From NCBI GenBank assembly GCA_017607445.1, contig JAEVHH010000002.1:1302001-1366000 (forward strand): a stretch of 64,000 nucleotides of DNA. The letters run 5' to 3'. The stretch's first letter is position 1, and the number at the start of each line of letters is the position of its first letter. The position numbers and the translations under genes are program-made. The notes beneath the pieces are model-generated. The model saw only the letters and a list, made by a program, of their open reading frames with translations, searched no databases and was not told where the DNA came from. Of the stretch, positions 37,332 to 49,713 are shown one piece after another. This stretch comes from Histoplasma ohiense. Its lineage: Eukaryota > Ascomycota > Eurotiomycetes > Onygenales > Ajellomycetaceae.

Positions 37332-38345
37332 ATGAACTACAAGCAATTCTATGAACACTCACTGCACTCAAATGTGATGGATGATAACTTAGATCTACAA
37401 AGCATCCTTCAGCAGCAGATGCTATAGATGACTGAATTGCAATGATAACTTGCTGAGATAAATACTTCTGCATTCACTGTTTCTTCTACACTCACATCTT
37501 ACAAAAAGCTCTCAAGAGAGAAGCTCTCAATTCTTGATAAATACAAGAGAGATCTAGTGCTCTATCTCATGTGAAAGTCAAAAGCAAACATCAAATTGAA
37601 CATTGATAAATGAGCAATAGACTTACTATTCAATCAAATGTGGTATATCTATAGCAGATTGAATGGTGATGTGTTAGTAAAATTTCAACTCTGAATGAGT
37701 TATTGTCAGAATTATCAGTGTATATCAGAGCTAGTCTTCTGACAACTCAACTCTCTCTTTCTTGATTCTATACTTCAAATCAAGATGTTAGACTGATTTA
37801 ATCAAATTTGTCAGATGAATGTTGTGTTGACAACTTATCTTTCTGAATTTGATTGCAAGCTTCTAGAAGCAGATGAGTAAGACTGAGACAATGCTATCAA
37901 GATCAATATATTGTTCAAGAACTTGAACTTTCAGTTGTATAACTGAAGTGTAGAGTGTCTGAAGCTCTCAACATACAGTGAATTCTGTACTGATTTTTGT
38001 CTGTTGAACAACAATCTGTCTCAGTTCTGTGTGTTTCAAGATTGCAGAGAATTCTGCTGAACAAATGTATATGTTCTGAACTGCTCTGCAGCACTCCCCA
38101 CCTCTGAACCAGAATCAATGAACTGAGTCTCACATATAAATGCAAGTCACTCAAGAATTCTCAATGTCTCAGAGAAGAATACTGTCAACTGAATTGTCAG
38201 AGAAGTCTGCATACACTGTGACAAATCAGAGCACTTTGTAAATCAATGTCTGAATACAATCACTCTGAGTAAACCCCTCACATATGTAAATGCTGCATTG
38301 TCTGTGAATAGGCAAGAACAGAGAAAAGACAAACTCTTGTTCTAA
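37332..38345 (+). pseudogene. P gag remnant
   Basis: MNYKQFYEHSLHSN start at 37332; conserved TAA at 38343-38345; 338 codons. The zinc knuckle region (CIHCDKSEHFVNQC) is readable at about 38205-38250. Interrupted by TAG (37425) and several TGA codons. Confidence 0.88.
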
Positions 38346-41300
38346 AACACAGACAAGAGCTCAAGAAGCAGAAAGTTAGCTGAAGATTTGAGCAGAAAAT
38401 ACAAGCAGACACAATTATAGTCTCTGCTATTGTAAATAGCTTAGTCAACATACAAACAATGATAGACAGTGGTTTTCTTCACTACACTCTTATAGACACT
38501 CAGCTGATTGAGAAGCATAAGCTTCAGCATATTCTCTTTTTCAAACTGCATAAGCTTAGTGAATTTGACAGCCTCAGAGAATCCACCTTCTACAACATAG
38601 TAAGATTTAATGTTGATATAGAAAAATATGAGAAAAAGAATATATACATATACAAAATACAAGACCTTGAGTATGATCTAATACTCAGTCTATTATGACT
38701 CACAGAATTTGAAATCTTATTGAACATATACAACTGCTGTCTTATTTTTTCAAAAGACAACTGTGTTTACAAGAAGAATGTTGATAGAATTGCTGATCTC
38801 ACTCAGATATCAGCAGAAGCATACAAATTACTAACTCATCAAACACATAAGAAGAAGAATGTCCAAGTGTTCACTGCTAGTATGATGAATATTAAAAAAG
38901 TGTTAGAAAAGCTAGAACTCAAAGATCTCAAGAAACTGTGCAAGAAATTACTCAAATTGTATGAAGACTTCACAGATGTGTTCAATGAAAAAGAAACTGA
39001 AAAGCTTTCTCCTCATCAAGAACTCAGTATAGATCATACAATTGAGCTCATCAAGAAGAATAGTAAGAATTCACAATCACTCTGAGATTCTCTCTACAGC
39101 ATATCATATGACAAGCTTCTCATTCTACAAAAAACACTCAACAGACTACTGAATAAAAGCTTCATTCATGTTAGCAACTCATCTGCTGCAGCATCTGTAC
39201 TGTTCACAAAGAAATCAGAAGAAGACTTACAATTCTGCATTGACTATCAAAAACTCAACAAGATTACATAGAAGAATCAATACTCTCTTTCACTTATCAA
39301 CAAAACACTCAAATAAATAGAAAAAGCAAAATGATTTATGAAGTTTGATATCTCTGCAGCCTTCTATAAGATAAGAATTAATGAAGATGATGAATGACTA
39401 ATTACTTTTTGTATATGTTATGAATTATATGAATGGACAGTGATTCTCTTTGAATTAGTGAATGCTCTGAGCATATTTCAGAAATACATTAACTGGGTTC
39501 TACAAGATCTGCTCAATGAGATCACCTCAGTATATATAGACAATATTCTGATCTTCATCAATGAACTGCTCACTGAGTATTACAAATATGTATGACAAGT
39601 GCTTGACTATCTATGAAAAGTCAGACTGCAAGTGAATATTGATAAATGTAACTTTGAGATCAAGTCTATAATCTATCTAGAATTCATCATCAAAGCTGAA
39701 AAAGATGTATACATGAATTCTAAGAAGGTGGAAGCAATTCTCAACTGAGAGGCATCAGTCTTGATAAAAGAGATTAGAAGCTTTCTAGAATTTGTCAACT
39801 TCTACTGAAGATTTATCAAAGACTTCTCTGATATTGTACAACCACTGATGAATCTGATCTGAAAAGATACTGTGTTTCAATGAACTGATGATGTGAATGC
39901 AGCATTCAAAAAGCTGAAGTGTATGTTCACAAATGCTCTGATGCTGCAATCATTTGATCTGAATAAGCATATGATTCTTGAAACAGATGCCTCAGATTAC
40001 ATAATAGATGAGGCATTGATGCAATATAATAATGAAGATATTCTACAACTCTGTGCCTTCATTTTGAAAAAGATGTCATCCACTGAATGCAACTACAAAA
40101 TCTATGACAAGAAGCTTCTAGCAATCATACAATGTCTTGAAGAATGAAAGTTCAAACTTATGAGTGTTGAAAAGTTTGAGATTGTTATCAATCATAAGAA
40201 CTTAGAGTACTTCACAACCACTCATAAACTCACTGAAAGACATATGTGTTGATCATTGTTTCTTAGCCATTTTTCATTCACAATTTGTTATTGATCTGAA
40301 GTAGAGAACATTCTTGTGAATGCTCTGTTCTGCTGAGAATAAGATATATCATCTGATGACTTGAATGACAGATGGAAACATTAAGAGCATTGATTAATCA
40401 ACTCTGCAATCATAGAAGATTCTACACAATCAGATGAATCTCACATACATATCAATCAGTTTCAAGCTCAAGAACTCTTGCTCAAAGAACAATGAAAGCT
40501 AGCAGCAGAAGCAGATGAATTCTGACAACAAGTCATTAAAGTTATACAAAACAGAGCATCTCAATTCCTCACAAATATATACTCAAGAACAGATATCTCA
40601 GCATGTTCAATCAATGATGACAACTGCTTACACTTTTGAGATAGACAATGGGTCCTCAATTCAGAATCTCTATGAACACAGATCATACAAGAAATTCATG
40701 ACTCACTGATAATCAGACATTCAGAATATGAAATTATGTACAACATCATCATCTGAGAATTCTACTGATCAGATATATTGAAAGATATATATCAGTTTAT
40801 ACACAACTGTGATTGCTGCAGCTCAGTGACAGTATGATATGAATGCTGAAAAAGAATGCTGAAGTCTCTATCTATTTCTGACTGAATTTGATATAATATA
40901 GCTATCAATTTTGCAGTTTTCTTATCTGAAAGTGAAGATTCTATGAATATTCTAGTTATTGTCAATCAACTCAGCAAGAGTGTAATACTACAGCTCTGTG
41001 ATAAGATGAATACTGAAGTAGTTGCAGATGTCTTTGTCAGAAGTCTATTCTATTGTATACACAGTCTGTCTTCATTCATTGTGTCAGATAGAGACAGTCA
41101 ATTTGTCAGTGCACTCTGAGTCTGTGTATGCCAATTATTAAGAATTGAATGAAAGTTATCAACAGCATATCATTCAGAGACTGATGAAGCTACTAAGAGA
41201 ATGATATAAATAATAAAGAACATTTTCTGTAAGTTCTGCAATTACATACAAGACAACTGAAGCAATCTGCTGTCACACACTGAGATTGCAATTAATGATC

Positions 41301-41977
41301 AAGATTCTGCTACAACAGATGTAAGCTCATTCTTTCTTCTATATGAATACAACTTAGAGATTCTGGACTTCTCTGAGACTCTCTGAGAAACTGTGTATGC
41401 CCACAGTCTCATACAGACAGCAGAGAACATCATGAGCAAGCTGAAGAAAGTCTGTGAATGAACAGAAGCTTCAATAGCCAGTATTCAGCAAGATTACAAG
41501 AATCAAGCAAACATCAGAAGAAGTTCTATGATCTGATATCATGTAGAAAACAAAGTCTGACTGAATCTCAAGAACATAAGAATGAACTGCTCCTTGCATA
41601 CACTAAATTATCACCATATCAAGTATACAGTGAAGGAAGTGCTAGACACACACAATTATCAACTTGACATTCTGTCTGGCATTCATGATATCTTTCATAC
41701 AAACCTGCTCCAACCCACAGCTGAGAATTCATTCCCCTCACAGAGAACCTCTGATTGACAGCCACCCATCATTATAGAAGAAGACAATGAACTTGAGTGG
41801 AAAATTGAAGCAATTCTTGACAATAGAATCAATCATCATCATCATGAATATCTCATCAAATGAGTAAGATACAATCATTCAATCTGGGAATCTGCATCTG
41901 CTTTGAAGGACACCACCACTCTCAACATCTATAAGTCCTCACTCATCTCAGTAGAGAGGGATAATGTGATGAGTTAG
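38342..41977 (+). pseudogene. P pol remnant
   Basis: 1212 codons. Protease AMIDSG appears as TMIDSG at about 38457-38474. Reverse transcriptase YxDD reads YIDN near 39531. RNase H ETDASDYIIDEALMQ is near 39978, integrase at about 40660-41220 and chromodomain at about 41790-41930. The stop TAG lies inside the 3' LTR. Many TGA codons. Confidence 0.9.
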
Positions 41978-42435
41978 CATCTGTTAGTAATTAACTTACA
42001 CAATCAACTCCTCTTCTGCATCTGCTTGTTTCTAACTGTTGTGATCTCATATAACTCTTGATGTTCTTCTGCTCTGTGCTCTGCACTTGTATAGTCTCTA
42101 ACAATTCTTTTGTATAGCTTCTTACATTCTTCCACTCTGTGTTCCATACTCATATAGTCTCTAACAATTCTTCCACATAGCTCTCAATGATTCTCTCATC
42201 TCACATTTCATACTTGCATAGCTTCTAACAATTCTTATGCATATCTCTTAATATTCTTTCACTCCACACTTCACTGTGGAGTGGCTTCTGATATTCTTTC
42301 ACTCTGAACTTTCCTCTATAAGAACTCTCTTCATACAACCTTTTCTTCTGATTTCTTTTCTCTTTCTTTCCTTAATCAATTCGTAATCTGTAATTAGAAT
42401 AGTACCAAATTGTTAATCGAAGTACGTCTATTACA
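41965..42435 (+). repeat. P 3' LTR (471 bp)
   Basis: Same length as the 5' LTR; ends CGTCTATTACA followed by GAAAT. Three CpG survive in the last 55 bases against none at the inner 5' LTR end. Confidence 0.92.
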
Positions 42436-42440
42436 GAAAT

Positions 42441-42719
42441 CAAGGTATTTCTTGAACAGATTATCTATATGAGGGTACATAGATCTTCAGCAATTGAGGA
42501 TTATTGAAATAAGAATGATACTCAGAGACCACTTCATTCATCAAGATTTCACATTGAACAAAAGCAATTTGAGCAGATTAAGAGATATATTCATATATTC
42601 AATTCTTGCAAATCAGAATCCTTCTATTCTTTCTTTATACAGAAGCTAGAGTCTTTATACTTCAACTTTCATACAGTATGTCAGAAATACTACAATCCAG
42701 ATTCAAATCTCTTCATTGA
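42441..42719 (+). pseudogene. piggyBac-like transposase, segment 2
   Basis: 93 codons, reading KVFLEQIIYMRVHRSSAIEDY, a TGA, then a run through QFEQIKRYIHIF and CQKYYNPDSNLFID. This is the first conserved block of the family; the frame is interrupted by Q inside the ATT-GAT codons, the second of which encodes the first catalytic Asp (I-D-E-M). Confidence 0.92.
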
Positions 42720-43101
42720 TGTGATGGGTTAGCATCTGTTAATAGTTAACTTACACAATCAACCCCTTCTGCCTCATATTTCATGCTCATGTACATCTAT
42801 TTGTCTCTGTTATTGTGCTCTGTGCTCATATAGCCTCTAATGATTCTTCCATATAACCTCTTCTGCTTTGTGCTCTGTGCTTGCATAGTTCTAATGATTC
42901 TTCTGTGTAACCCTCAATGTTCTTTCACTCTGTACTCCACTGTGAGGCAGCTTCTGATATTCTTCTGTCTCAATCTTCTCTCTATAAGAACTTTTTTTGT
43001 ACAATCTTTTCTTCTGATCTCTTTTCTCTTTCTTTTCTTAATCAATTTGTAATCTGTATTTAGAATAGTGCTAGATTGTTAATTGAAGTATGCCTGTTAC
43101 A
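42720..43101 (+). repeat. Q 5' LTR (382 bp)
   Basis: Starts TGTGATGGGTTAG and ends CTGTTACA. The promoter block and palindrome are conserved; the upstream repeat array is shorter and different in sequence. It is followed by TTACAAATTGATT, a perfect complement of AATCAATTTGTAA in this LTR. Confidence 0.93.
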
Positions 43102-43349
43102 TTACAAATTGATTCATCTGTGTCGGCCCGAGTGCTCTATGTTTACAATTGCACCCAGGTGCCCAAGTTAAGAATAAGTTACCAAGTTTTCACAAAGCTG
43201 TGTTGTTGTGATAACATCCACAATTTTCAAAGTTCTACAAAGTTGCATCACTGTGATAGTGCTGTGAAGAAGTCTGAGTGCTTATGAAGTATTTTCTTCA
43301 AGAATAAGAACTGAACCTTCTGATCTTCAAGCTATCAGAACTAAGAACT

Positions 43350-44375
43350 ATGGCCTTGTATGAAAACAAGATGAATTATGAACACCCCTCCATGAGTGAG
43401 AACTGAAGCCTTGCTGAGAATAACATCAAGCTTTGTAATTTTCTTCAGCAGCAATCCTTGCAGATGGCAGAGCTTCAATGACAACTGAATCATCTGAGCA
43501 CAAATACATCAGAAACCACACAGACATCAATGCTCTCTGTGTATGAAAGAAAAGAATGCCTTCCTCTTCTCAACAAGTTTGCAGAAGAGCTCTCAATCTA
43601 TCTAGTCTGGAAATAAAAGATAAAAGTCAAGCTCAAAGAAGATGAGTCTGTGATAGACTCTCTGCTCTTGCAAATCTGCTATATTCATAGTCAACTAGAA
43701 GAAAATACTCTAGTGAAATTTCAACTCTGAATTGAGTCATATATGCATGAAATGTATATCTCTGAAGAAGTCTTTCACCAACTGAATGTTCTATTCTTGA
43801 ACTCTACACTGCAAGCATGTGTGATGCAGTGGCTAAATAGAAATTGTCAGCAGAATACTTCTCTAGTGAACTATCTGTCTGATTTTGATAGCAAGATCTG
43901 TGAAGCAGAAGGACAGAACTGAGATGATGCTGTGAAAATTAATCTTCTGAGTCAGTACATCAGCTTCAAACTGCTTAAGCTCTGCATCTTGCATCTTATA
44001 CTCTCACATTATCACAACTACTGCACTCATTTGTGTCAACTCAACAACAATCTTATGTGTTTCAATACTGTACAAGAAAGCTGTAACAATTGCAGGCAGA
44101 ACTTTACATCTACCACTGCTTTGACTACACCAACCACCCCCATGAACACCATGAATTGGACCTCTCATGTGAATGTGGAATGGCCAAGAATACCTGGTCT
44201 CTCTGAACAAGAAGTTACTGATTGAATCACTCAAGAAGTTTGCATTCATTGCAATAGACTGAGACACTTTGCAAGTCAGTGCATCAACACAGTGATCTCA
44301 GCTTCTATGCTGCATGTGAATGCAACTACATCTATAAATGAACAAGAACAGAGAAATGAAGAGCTCTTGCTCTAA
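43350..44375 (+). pseudogene. Q gag remnant (divergent)
   Basis: 342 codons from MALYENKMNYEHPS to the conserved stop at 44373-44375. It has the same plan as the other gags (glutamine-rich helix LQQQSLQMAELQ, LPLLNKFAEELSIYLVWK, ILHLILSHY region, knuckle CIHCNRLRHFASQC at about 44251-44290) but shares little identity in the middle. It contains an extra Thr/Pro-rich stretch (TTALTTPTTPMNTM). TGA stops interrupt it. Confidence 0.85.
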
Positions 44376-47300
44376 AATGTGAACAAGAGCTTAAGAAGCA
44401 AGAAGTGAGCTGGAGATTTGAACAGAAAATGCAAGCAGACACAATCATAATCTTCATCATTGTAAATAGTCTAGTCAATATATGAGCAATGATAGACAGT
44501 GGTTTTCTTCACTACACTCTTATAAATATTCAGTTGATTGAAAAGTATAAGCTTCAGTGTATTCTCTTTTCTGAACTGTGTAAGCTCAGTGAATTCAATG
44601 ACCTCAGAGGATTCACCTTCTACAATATGATAAAGTTCAACATCAATGTAGAAGGATATGAAAAAAGAAATGTTTACACATATGAAGTGCAAGATCTTGA
44701 GTACAACTTAATGCTCAGTCTGTCATGACTTACAGAATTTGAAACTCTGATAGATGCATGCAATCATTGTCTAATCTTCTCAGAAGGTGACTGCATTTAT
44801 GAAAAGAATATTGACAGAACCACTGATCTCACTCAGATATCAGTGAAAGCATTCAAGCTACTAACTCATCAAGCATGCAAGAAGAAGAATGTTCAAGTGT
44901 TTGCTGCTAGTATGATGAATATCAAAAAAGTATTAGAAAAGCTAGAACTCAAGAATTTCAAGAAACTGTGCAAAGAACTATCTGAATTGTACAAGAACTT
45001 TGCAGATGTGTTTGATGAAAAGAAAGCTGAAAAGCTTCCCTCTCATCAAGAATGTGGTATAGATCATATGATTGAACTCATCAAGAAAGACAGTAAGAAC
45101 TCACAATCACTCTGAGATTCTCTCTACAGTATATCATACAATGAACTTCTTGTTCTATGAAAAACACTCAATGAATTACTAGACAAAGACTTCATTCATA
45201 TTAGCAACTCATTCACTGCAACATCTGTATTGTTTGTGAAGAAATCAGAAGAAGGTTTATGATTCTGCATCAACTATCAAAAGCTTAATAAGATTACACA
45301 GAAGAACTGATATCTTCTCTCATTCATCAATGAAACACTCAAATGAATAGAAAAAGTAAAATGATTTACAAAACTTGACATCTCTGCAGCTTTCTACAAG
45401 ATAAGAATTAATGAAGATGATGAATGACTAACTATCTTTCATATGCATTACAGATTATATGAATGAACAGTGACCTTCTTTGAATTAGTGAATGCTCTGA
45501 GTATGTTTCAGAAATACATTAACTGAGCTCTATGAAATCTGCTCAATGAGATTGCCTCAGTATACATGAATGATATCTTGATCTTCATCAATGAATCACT
45601 CATTGAGTACTGTAAGCACATACAACAAATACTTGATCATCTATGAAAAGCTGAACTGCAAGTGGATATTGACAAATGTGATTTTGAGATCAAGTCTACA
45701 ATCTATCTAGAATTCATCATTGAAGCTGAAAAGAATGTATGCATGGATTCTAAGAAGATGAAAGCAATTCTCAACTGAGAGACATCAGTCTCAGTAAAAG
45801 AGACTAGAAGCTTTCTAGAATTTATCAACTTCTATCAAAGATTCATCAAGAACTTCTCTGATATTGTACAATCACTGATGAATCTGACTCAGAAAGACAC
45901 TGTATTTCAATGAATTGATGAAATGAATGCAGTATTCAAAAAGCTGAAGTGTATATTCACAAATACTTCAATGCTGCAATCATTCAATTCAGATAAGCAT
46001 ACAATTCTCAAAACAGACATTTCAGATTATGTAGTAGATGAGATATTAATGCAATACAATAACAAAAATATTCTATAATCTTGTATCTTCATCTTGAAGA
46101 AGATGTCATTCACTGAATGCAACTACAAAATCTACAACAAAAAGCTTCTAGCAATTATACAATATCTCAAAGAATGAGAGTTCAAACTCATGAGTGTTGA
46201 GAGATTCAAGATTGTTACTGATCATAAGAATCTGAAATATTTCACAATCACTCATAAACTTACTGAGAGGCATATGCACTGATCATTGTTTCTTAGCTGA
46301 TTCTTGTTCATGATTCACTATCAATCAGAAGCAGAGAACATTCTTGTGAATACTCTATTTCACTGAACATAAAATATACCATTCAATAATCTGAATGATA
46401 GATGGAAACACTGAGAGCATCAATTAATCAATTCTGTGATCATAGAAAGTTCCATACAGTCAGATGAACTCTGTATACATATTAATCAATTTCATACTCA
46501 ATATCCCTCACTTGAAGAGCAATGAAGATAAGCAACAGAGATAAATGAATTCTGACAACAAGCTGCTGAAGCTATATAAAGCAGAGTATCTCAATTCTCT
46601 GCAGATGTATACTCAAAAATGAATATCTTGACATGCTTGATCAGTGATGATGAATGTCTACACTTCTGAGACAGACAATGAGTCTCTGATTCAGAATCTC
46701 TATAAATATAAATCATGCAGAAGATTCATGACTCATCAATGACTGAGCATTCAGACTGTGAGATTATATACAGCATCATAATCTGAGACTTCTACTGATT
46801 GAATATATCAAAGAATGTACACTGATTTGTACACAATTGTGATTGCTGTGGCTCAGTAACAGTATGATGTGAACAATAAAAAAAGATATTGAAACCTCTG
46901 TCTATCTCTGAATGAATCTGATGTGATATAACAATTGACTTTGCAGTTTCTCTATCTGAGAGTGAAGATTCTATGAATATTCTAGTCATTGTCAATTATC
47001 TCAGCAAGAATGTAATACTGCAACTCTGTGACAGAATGAATGTCAAAATAGTTACAGATGTTTTTGTTCAGAGCTCATTCTATTGTATGTATGATTTGTC
47101 TTTATTCATTGTATTAGATAGAGACAGTCAATTTGTCAGTGCACTCTGAATCTGTGTATGCCAGCTGCTAAGAATCAAACAAAAATTGTCAACAGCATAC
47201 CACTCAGAGACTGATGAAGTTATAGAGAGAATAATACAAACAGTAAAGAACATTCTCTATAAGTTCTGTAATTATACACAAGACAACTGAAGTTATCTGC

Positions 47301-48007
47301 TATCACACATTGAGATTGCAATCAACAGCTGAGACTCTGTCATGACAGATATAAGCTCATTCTTTCTTCTGTATGAATATAATTTAGAAGTTCTAGACTT
47401 CTCTGAGAATTCCTGAGAAACCACATACACTCACAGTCTCATACAAGTGACAGATAACATTGTGAGTAAGCTTAAGAAAATTCATGAATAAGCAGAAGCT
47501 TTCATGATCAGTGTTCAGCAAAATTATGAGAATCAAATGAACATCAGAAGAAGTTCTGTGATCTGATATCATGTAGAAAATAAGATCTGATTAGATCTCA
47601 AGAATATAAAGACAGACTGCTTCTTGTGTATACTGAATTATCATCATGTCAAATATACTGTGATGAAAGTGCTAGACATGCATGATTATCAACTCAACAC
47701 TCTGTCAGACATTCACAACATCTTTCACACAAATCTGCTCCAACCTGCAGCTGAGGATTCATTCCCTTCACAGAGAATCTTCAACTGACAGCCACCCATC
47801 ATTATAGAAGAAGATAACAAACTTGAATGAGAGATCAAAGCAATTCTTGATGATAGAACCAACCACCATCACTGTGAATACCTTGTCAAATGGGTAGGAT
47901 ATGATTATCCGACCTGGGAACCTGCATCTGCCTTGGAGGATACCACCGCCCTCGACACCTACAAGTCATCGCTCACTCTGGTAGGGGGGGATAATGTGAT
48001 GGGTTAG
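44372..48007 (+). pseudogene. Q pol remnant
   Basis: 1212 codons. Protease AMIDSG near 44488. Reverse transcriptase YMND near 45561. RNase H TDISDYVVDEILMQ near 46010. Integrase at about 46720-47260, with D and E positions readable. The chromodomain at about 47820-47960 (KWVGYDYPTWEPA) is nearly intact and CpG-bearing. The stop TAG is at 48005-48007, inside the 3' LTR. Confidence 0.9.
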
Positions 48008-48376
48008 CATCTGTTAGTAGTTAACTTACACAACCAACCCCTTCTGCCTCACATTCCACACTCACATACACCTACTTGTCTCTGTTATTGTGCTCTGTGC
48101 TCATATAGCCTCTAACAATTCTTCCACATAACCTCTTCTGCCTCATGCTCCACACTCATGTAGTTCTAACAATTCTTCTGTGTAACCCTCAACATTCTTC
48201 CACTCTGTACTCCACTGTGGGGTGGCTTCTGATATTCTTCTGCCCTGATCTCCCCTCTATAAGAACCCCCTTCATACGACCTTTCCTTCTGATCTCTTTT
48301 CTCTTTCTTTCCTTAATCAATTCATAATCTGTATTTAGGATAGTGCTAGATCGTTAATCGAAGTACGCCCGTTACA
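47995..48376 (+). repeat. Q 3' LTR (382 bp)
   Basis: Same length as the 5' LTR. The last 30 bases keep four CpG, where the 5' LTR's inner copy has none. Ends CCCGTTACA, followed by ATTGA. Confidence 0.94.
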
Positions 48377-48620
48377 ATTGATGAGATGATGATTCGATTT
48401 TTTGAACAATCCAAATACACAGTTAAAATGCCTCAGAAACCAATCAAGCAGGGATATAAGGTCTTTGAGCTAGGAGAACAGGGCTATCTTTGGACCTTTT
48501 CCATGTCTCATGATAATCTCCGCATAAGCACAATGTTCCGGACTCCAGGATTAACCAAGACTGGATCTCTTGTGGTGGAATTGATCGAACGGTTGCCTGT
48601 ATTCTTGCAGCACCCCAACC

Positions 48621-48730
48621 AGCAGCAGAGCTCCGAGCAGCAGAGCTCCGAGCAGCAGCACCCCGATCAGCAGCACCCCGATCAGCAGCACCCCGATCAG
48701 CAGCACCCCGATCAGCAGCAGAGCTCCAAG
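48621..48730 (+). repeat. 15 bp coding minisatellite
   Basis: Tandem 15 bp units: CAGCAGAGCTCCGAG about twice, CAGCAGCACCCCGAT four times, then one more divergent unit. They encode pentapeptides QQSSE and QQHPD inside the transposase. G+C- and CpG-rich in an AT-rich block. Confidence 0.9.
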
Positions 48731-49290
48731 CAACATCTAGAGTTGAATAACAGTAAAGAGGTTGCTGGCTACTCAATTTATATGGACAACTACTTCACCT
48801 CTATTGCTCTATTCCATTATCTTTGAAAGCAAGGAATTGGAGCCTGTGGAATCACCCATCCTGCCAATCTACCACCTCTTCTACAAGAACTGAAAAGCTC
48901 TGGATTATCTACTCACATTCCCTTCAATACTCTCTGTATAATTCCTCAAAATGAAGTTCTCTGTCTTGGATGGAAAGATAATAATATAGTATTACTACTG
49001 TCTACAATTCATCTGCCAGACAGCTTTGTTGAATGTGTCAGAAAACACCCAGGAAAGACCTCTACTAATGAATCTCAAATTCAGAGAATATTTGGGGATA
49101 ATTGACAAAAAGCAGTGAAGATTCCTACTATTATTGATGATTATAATCATAATATGAATGGGATTGACCTAGCAAATCAGTATAGAGCTTCCTATGAGAC
49201 TCATATGCCCACTAATCGCACCTGGTTGACAATTCTATACTGGATTATCGATCATTCTATTGTGAATGCTTATATTCTTCATCGACTAGC

Positions 49291-49318
49291 TACTGGCACT
49301 GGCACTGGCACTGGCACT
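49291..49318 (+). repeat. Hexamer microsatellite (GGCACT)n
   Basis: About four tandem GGCACT units encoding Gly-Thr repeats in the piggyBac-like transposase. Confidence 0.85.
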
Positions 49319-49713
49319 ACTACCCTTTCTCATGTTCAATTTCGTCAGCAGCTCTATCATCAACTCTTTGAGTTTTCAAGTTCACTACCTTCCATTCGAT
49401 TAAATCCAGATCTGAATCATCATCGGATTTCTCTGTCATCCACTCAAACTTGTGCTTGGTGTCAGTACAAAAGAAAGAGAACAGAAGGGAATAAAGATAG
49501 AACTCCAAGAACAAGATCTGGTTGCACTGTATGTAATAATATTCCCCTCTGTTTGAAGAGTCAGTGTTGGCAGGAGTTCCATTCTATATCTTAATTAGGG
49601 CTAGATCGAATAAATTACATATATTACATAAAAACATGCCAATACAGCCAATCTCTCATATAATCCAGTAGATTTTGTGTTTTTAATACGCTAATGTACA
49701 CGCTAAAAAAAGA

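Larger units (their letters stand above)
36485..42435 (+). mobile_element. Complete gypsy chromovirus copy P
   Basis: 5951 bp, two 471 bp LTRs, perfect duplication GAAAT (36480-36484 / 42436-42440), inserted in the piggyBac transposase. Gag 338 codons and pol 1212 codons with no net indel. Heavily mutated; only the outer 3' end keeps CpG. Confidence 0.95.
42720..48376 (+). mobile_element. Complete gypsy chromovirus copy Q, divergent subfamily
   Basis: 5657 bp, two 382 bp LTRs, perfect duplication ATTGA (42715-42719 / 48377-48381). Pol is 1212 codons and colinear with the other copies, but gag is clearly different in sequence and slightly longer, and the LTR is shorter. A second subfamily of the same lineage. 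Confidence 0.95.
48382..49594 (+). pseudogene. piggyBac-like transposase, segment 3 (catalytic and C-terminal)
   Basis: Continues the frame after Q with MMIRFFEQSKYTVKMPQKPIKQGYKVF. The second catalytic Asp lies in YSIYMDNYFTS (about 48780) and the third in DDYNHNMNGIDLANQYR (about 49165). The C-terminal cysteine-rich finger is CAWC...CTVC...PLC...CW..FH (about 49450-49590). Two TGA stops (48824 and about 49104) break it. A repeated pentapeptide insert, QQHPD/QQSSE, lies between the first and second Asp. This 3' third keeps normal CpG, unlike segments 1 and 2. Confidence 0.93.

Noticed and set aside
48444..48776. Minus-strand frames with LLIGVLLIGVL repeats
   Set aside because: They are the complement of the QQHPD minisatellite in the transposase and not a membrane protein.
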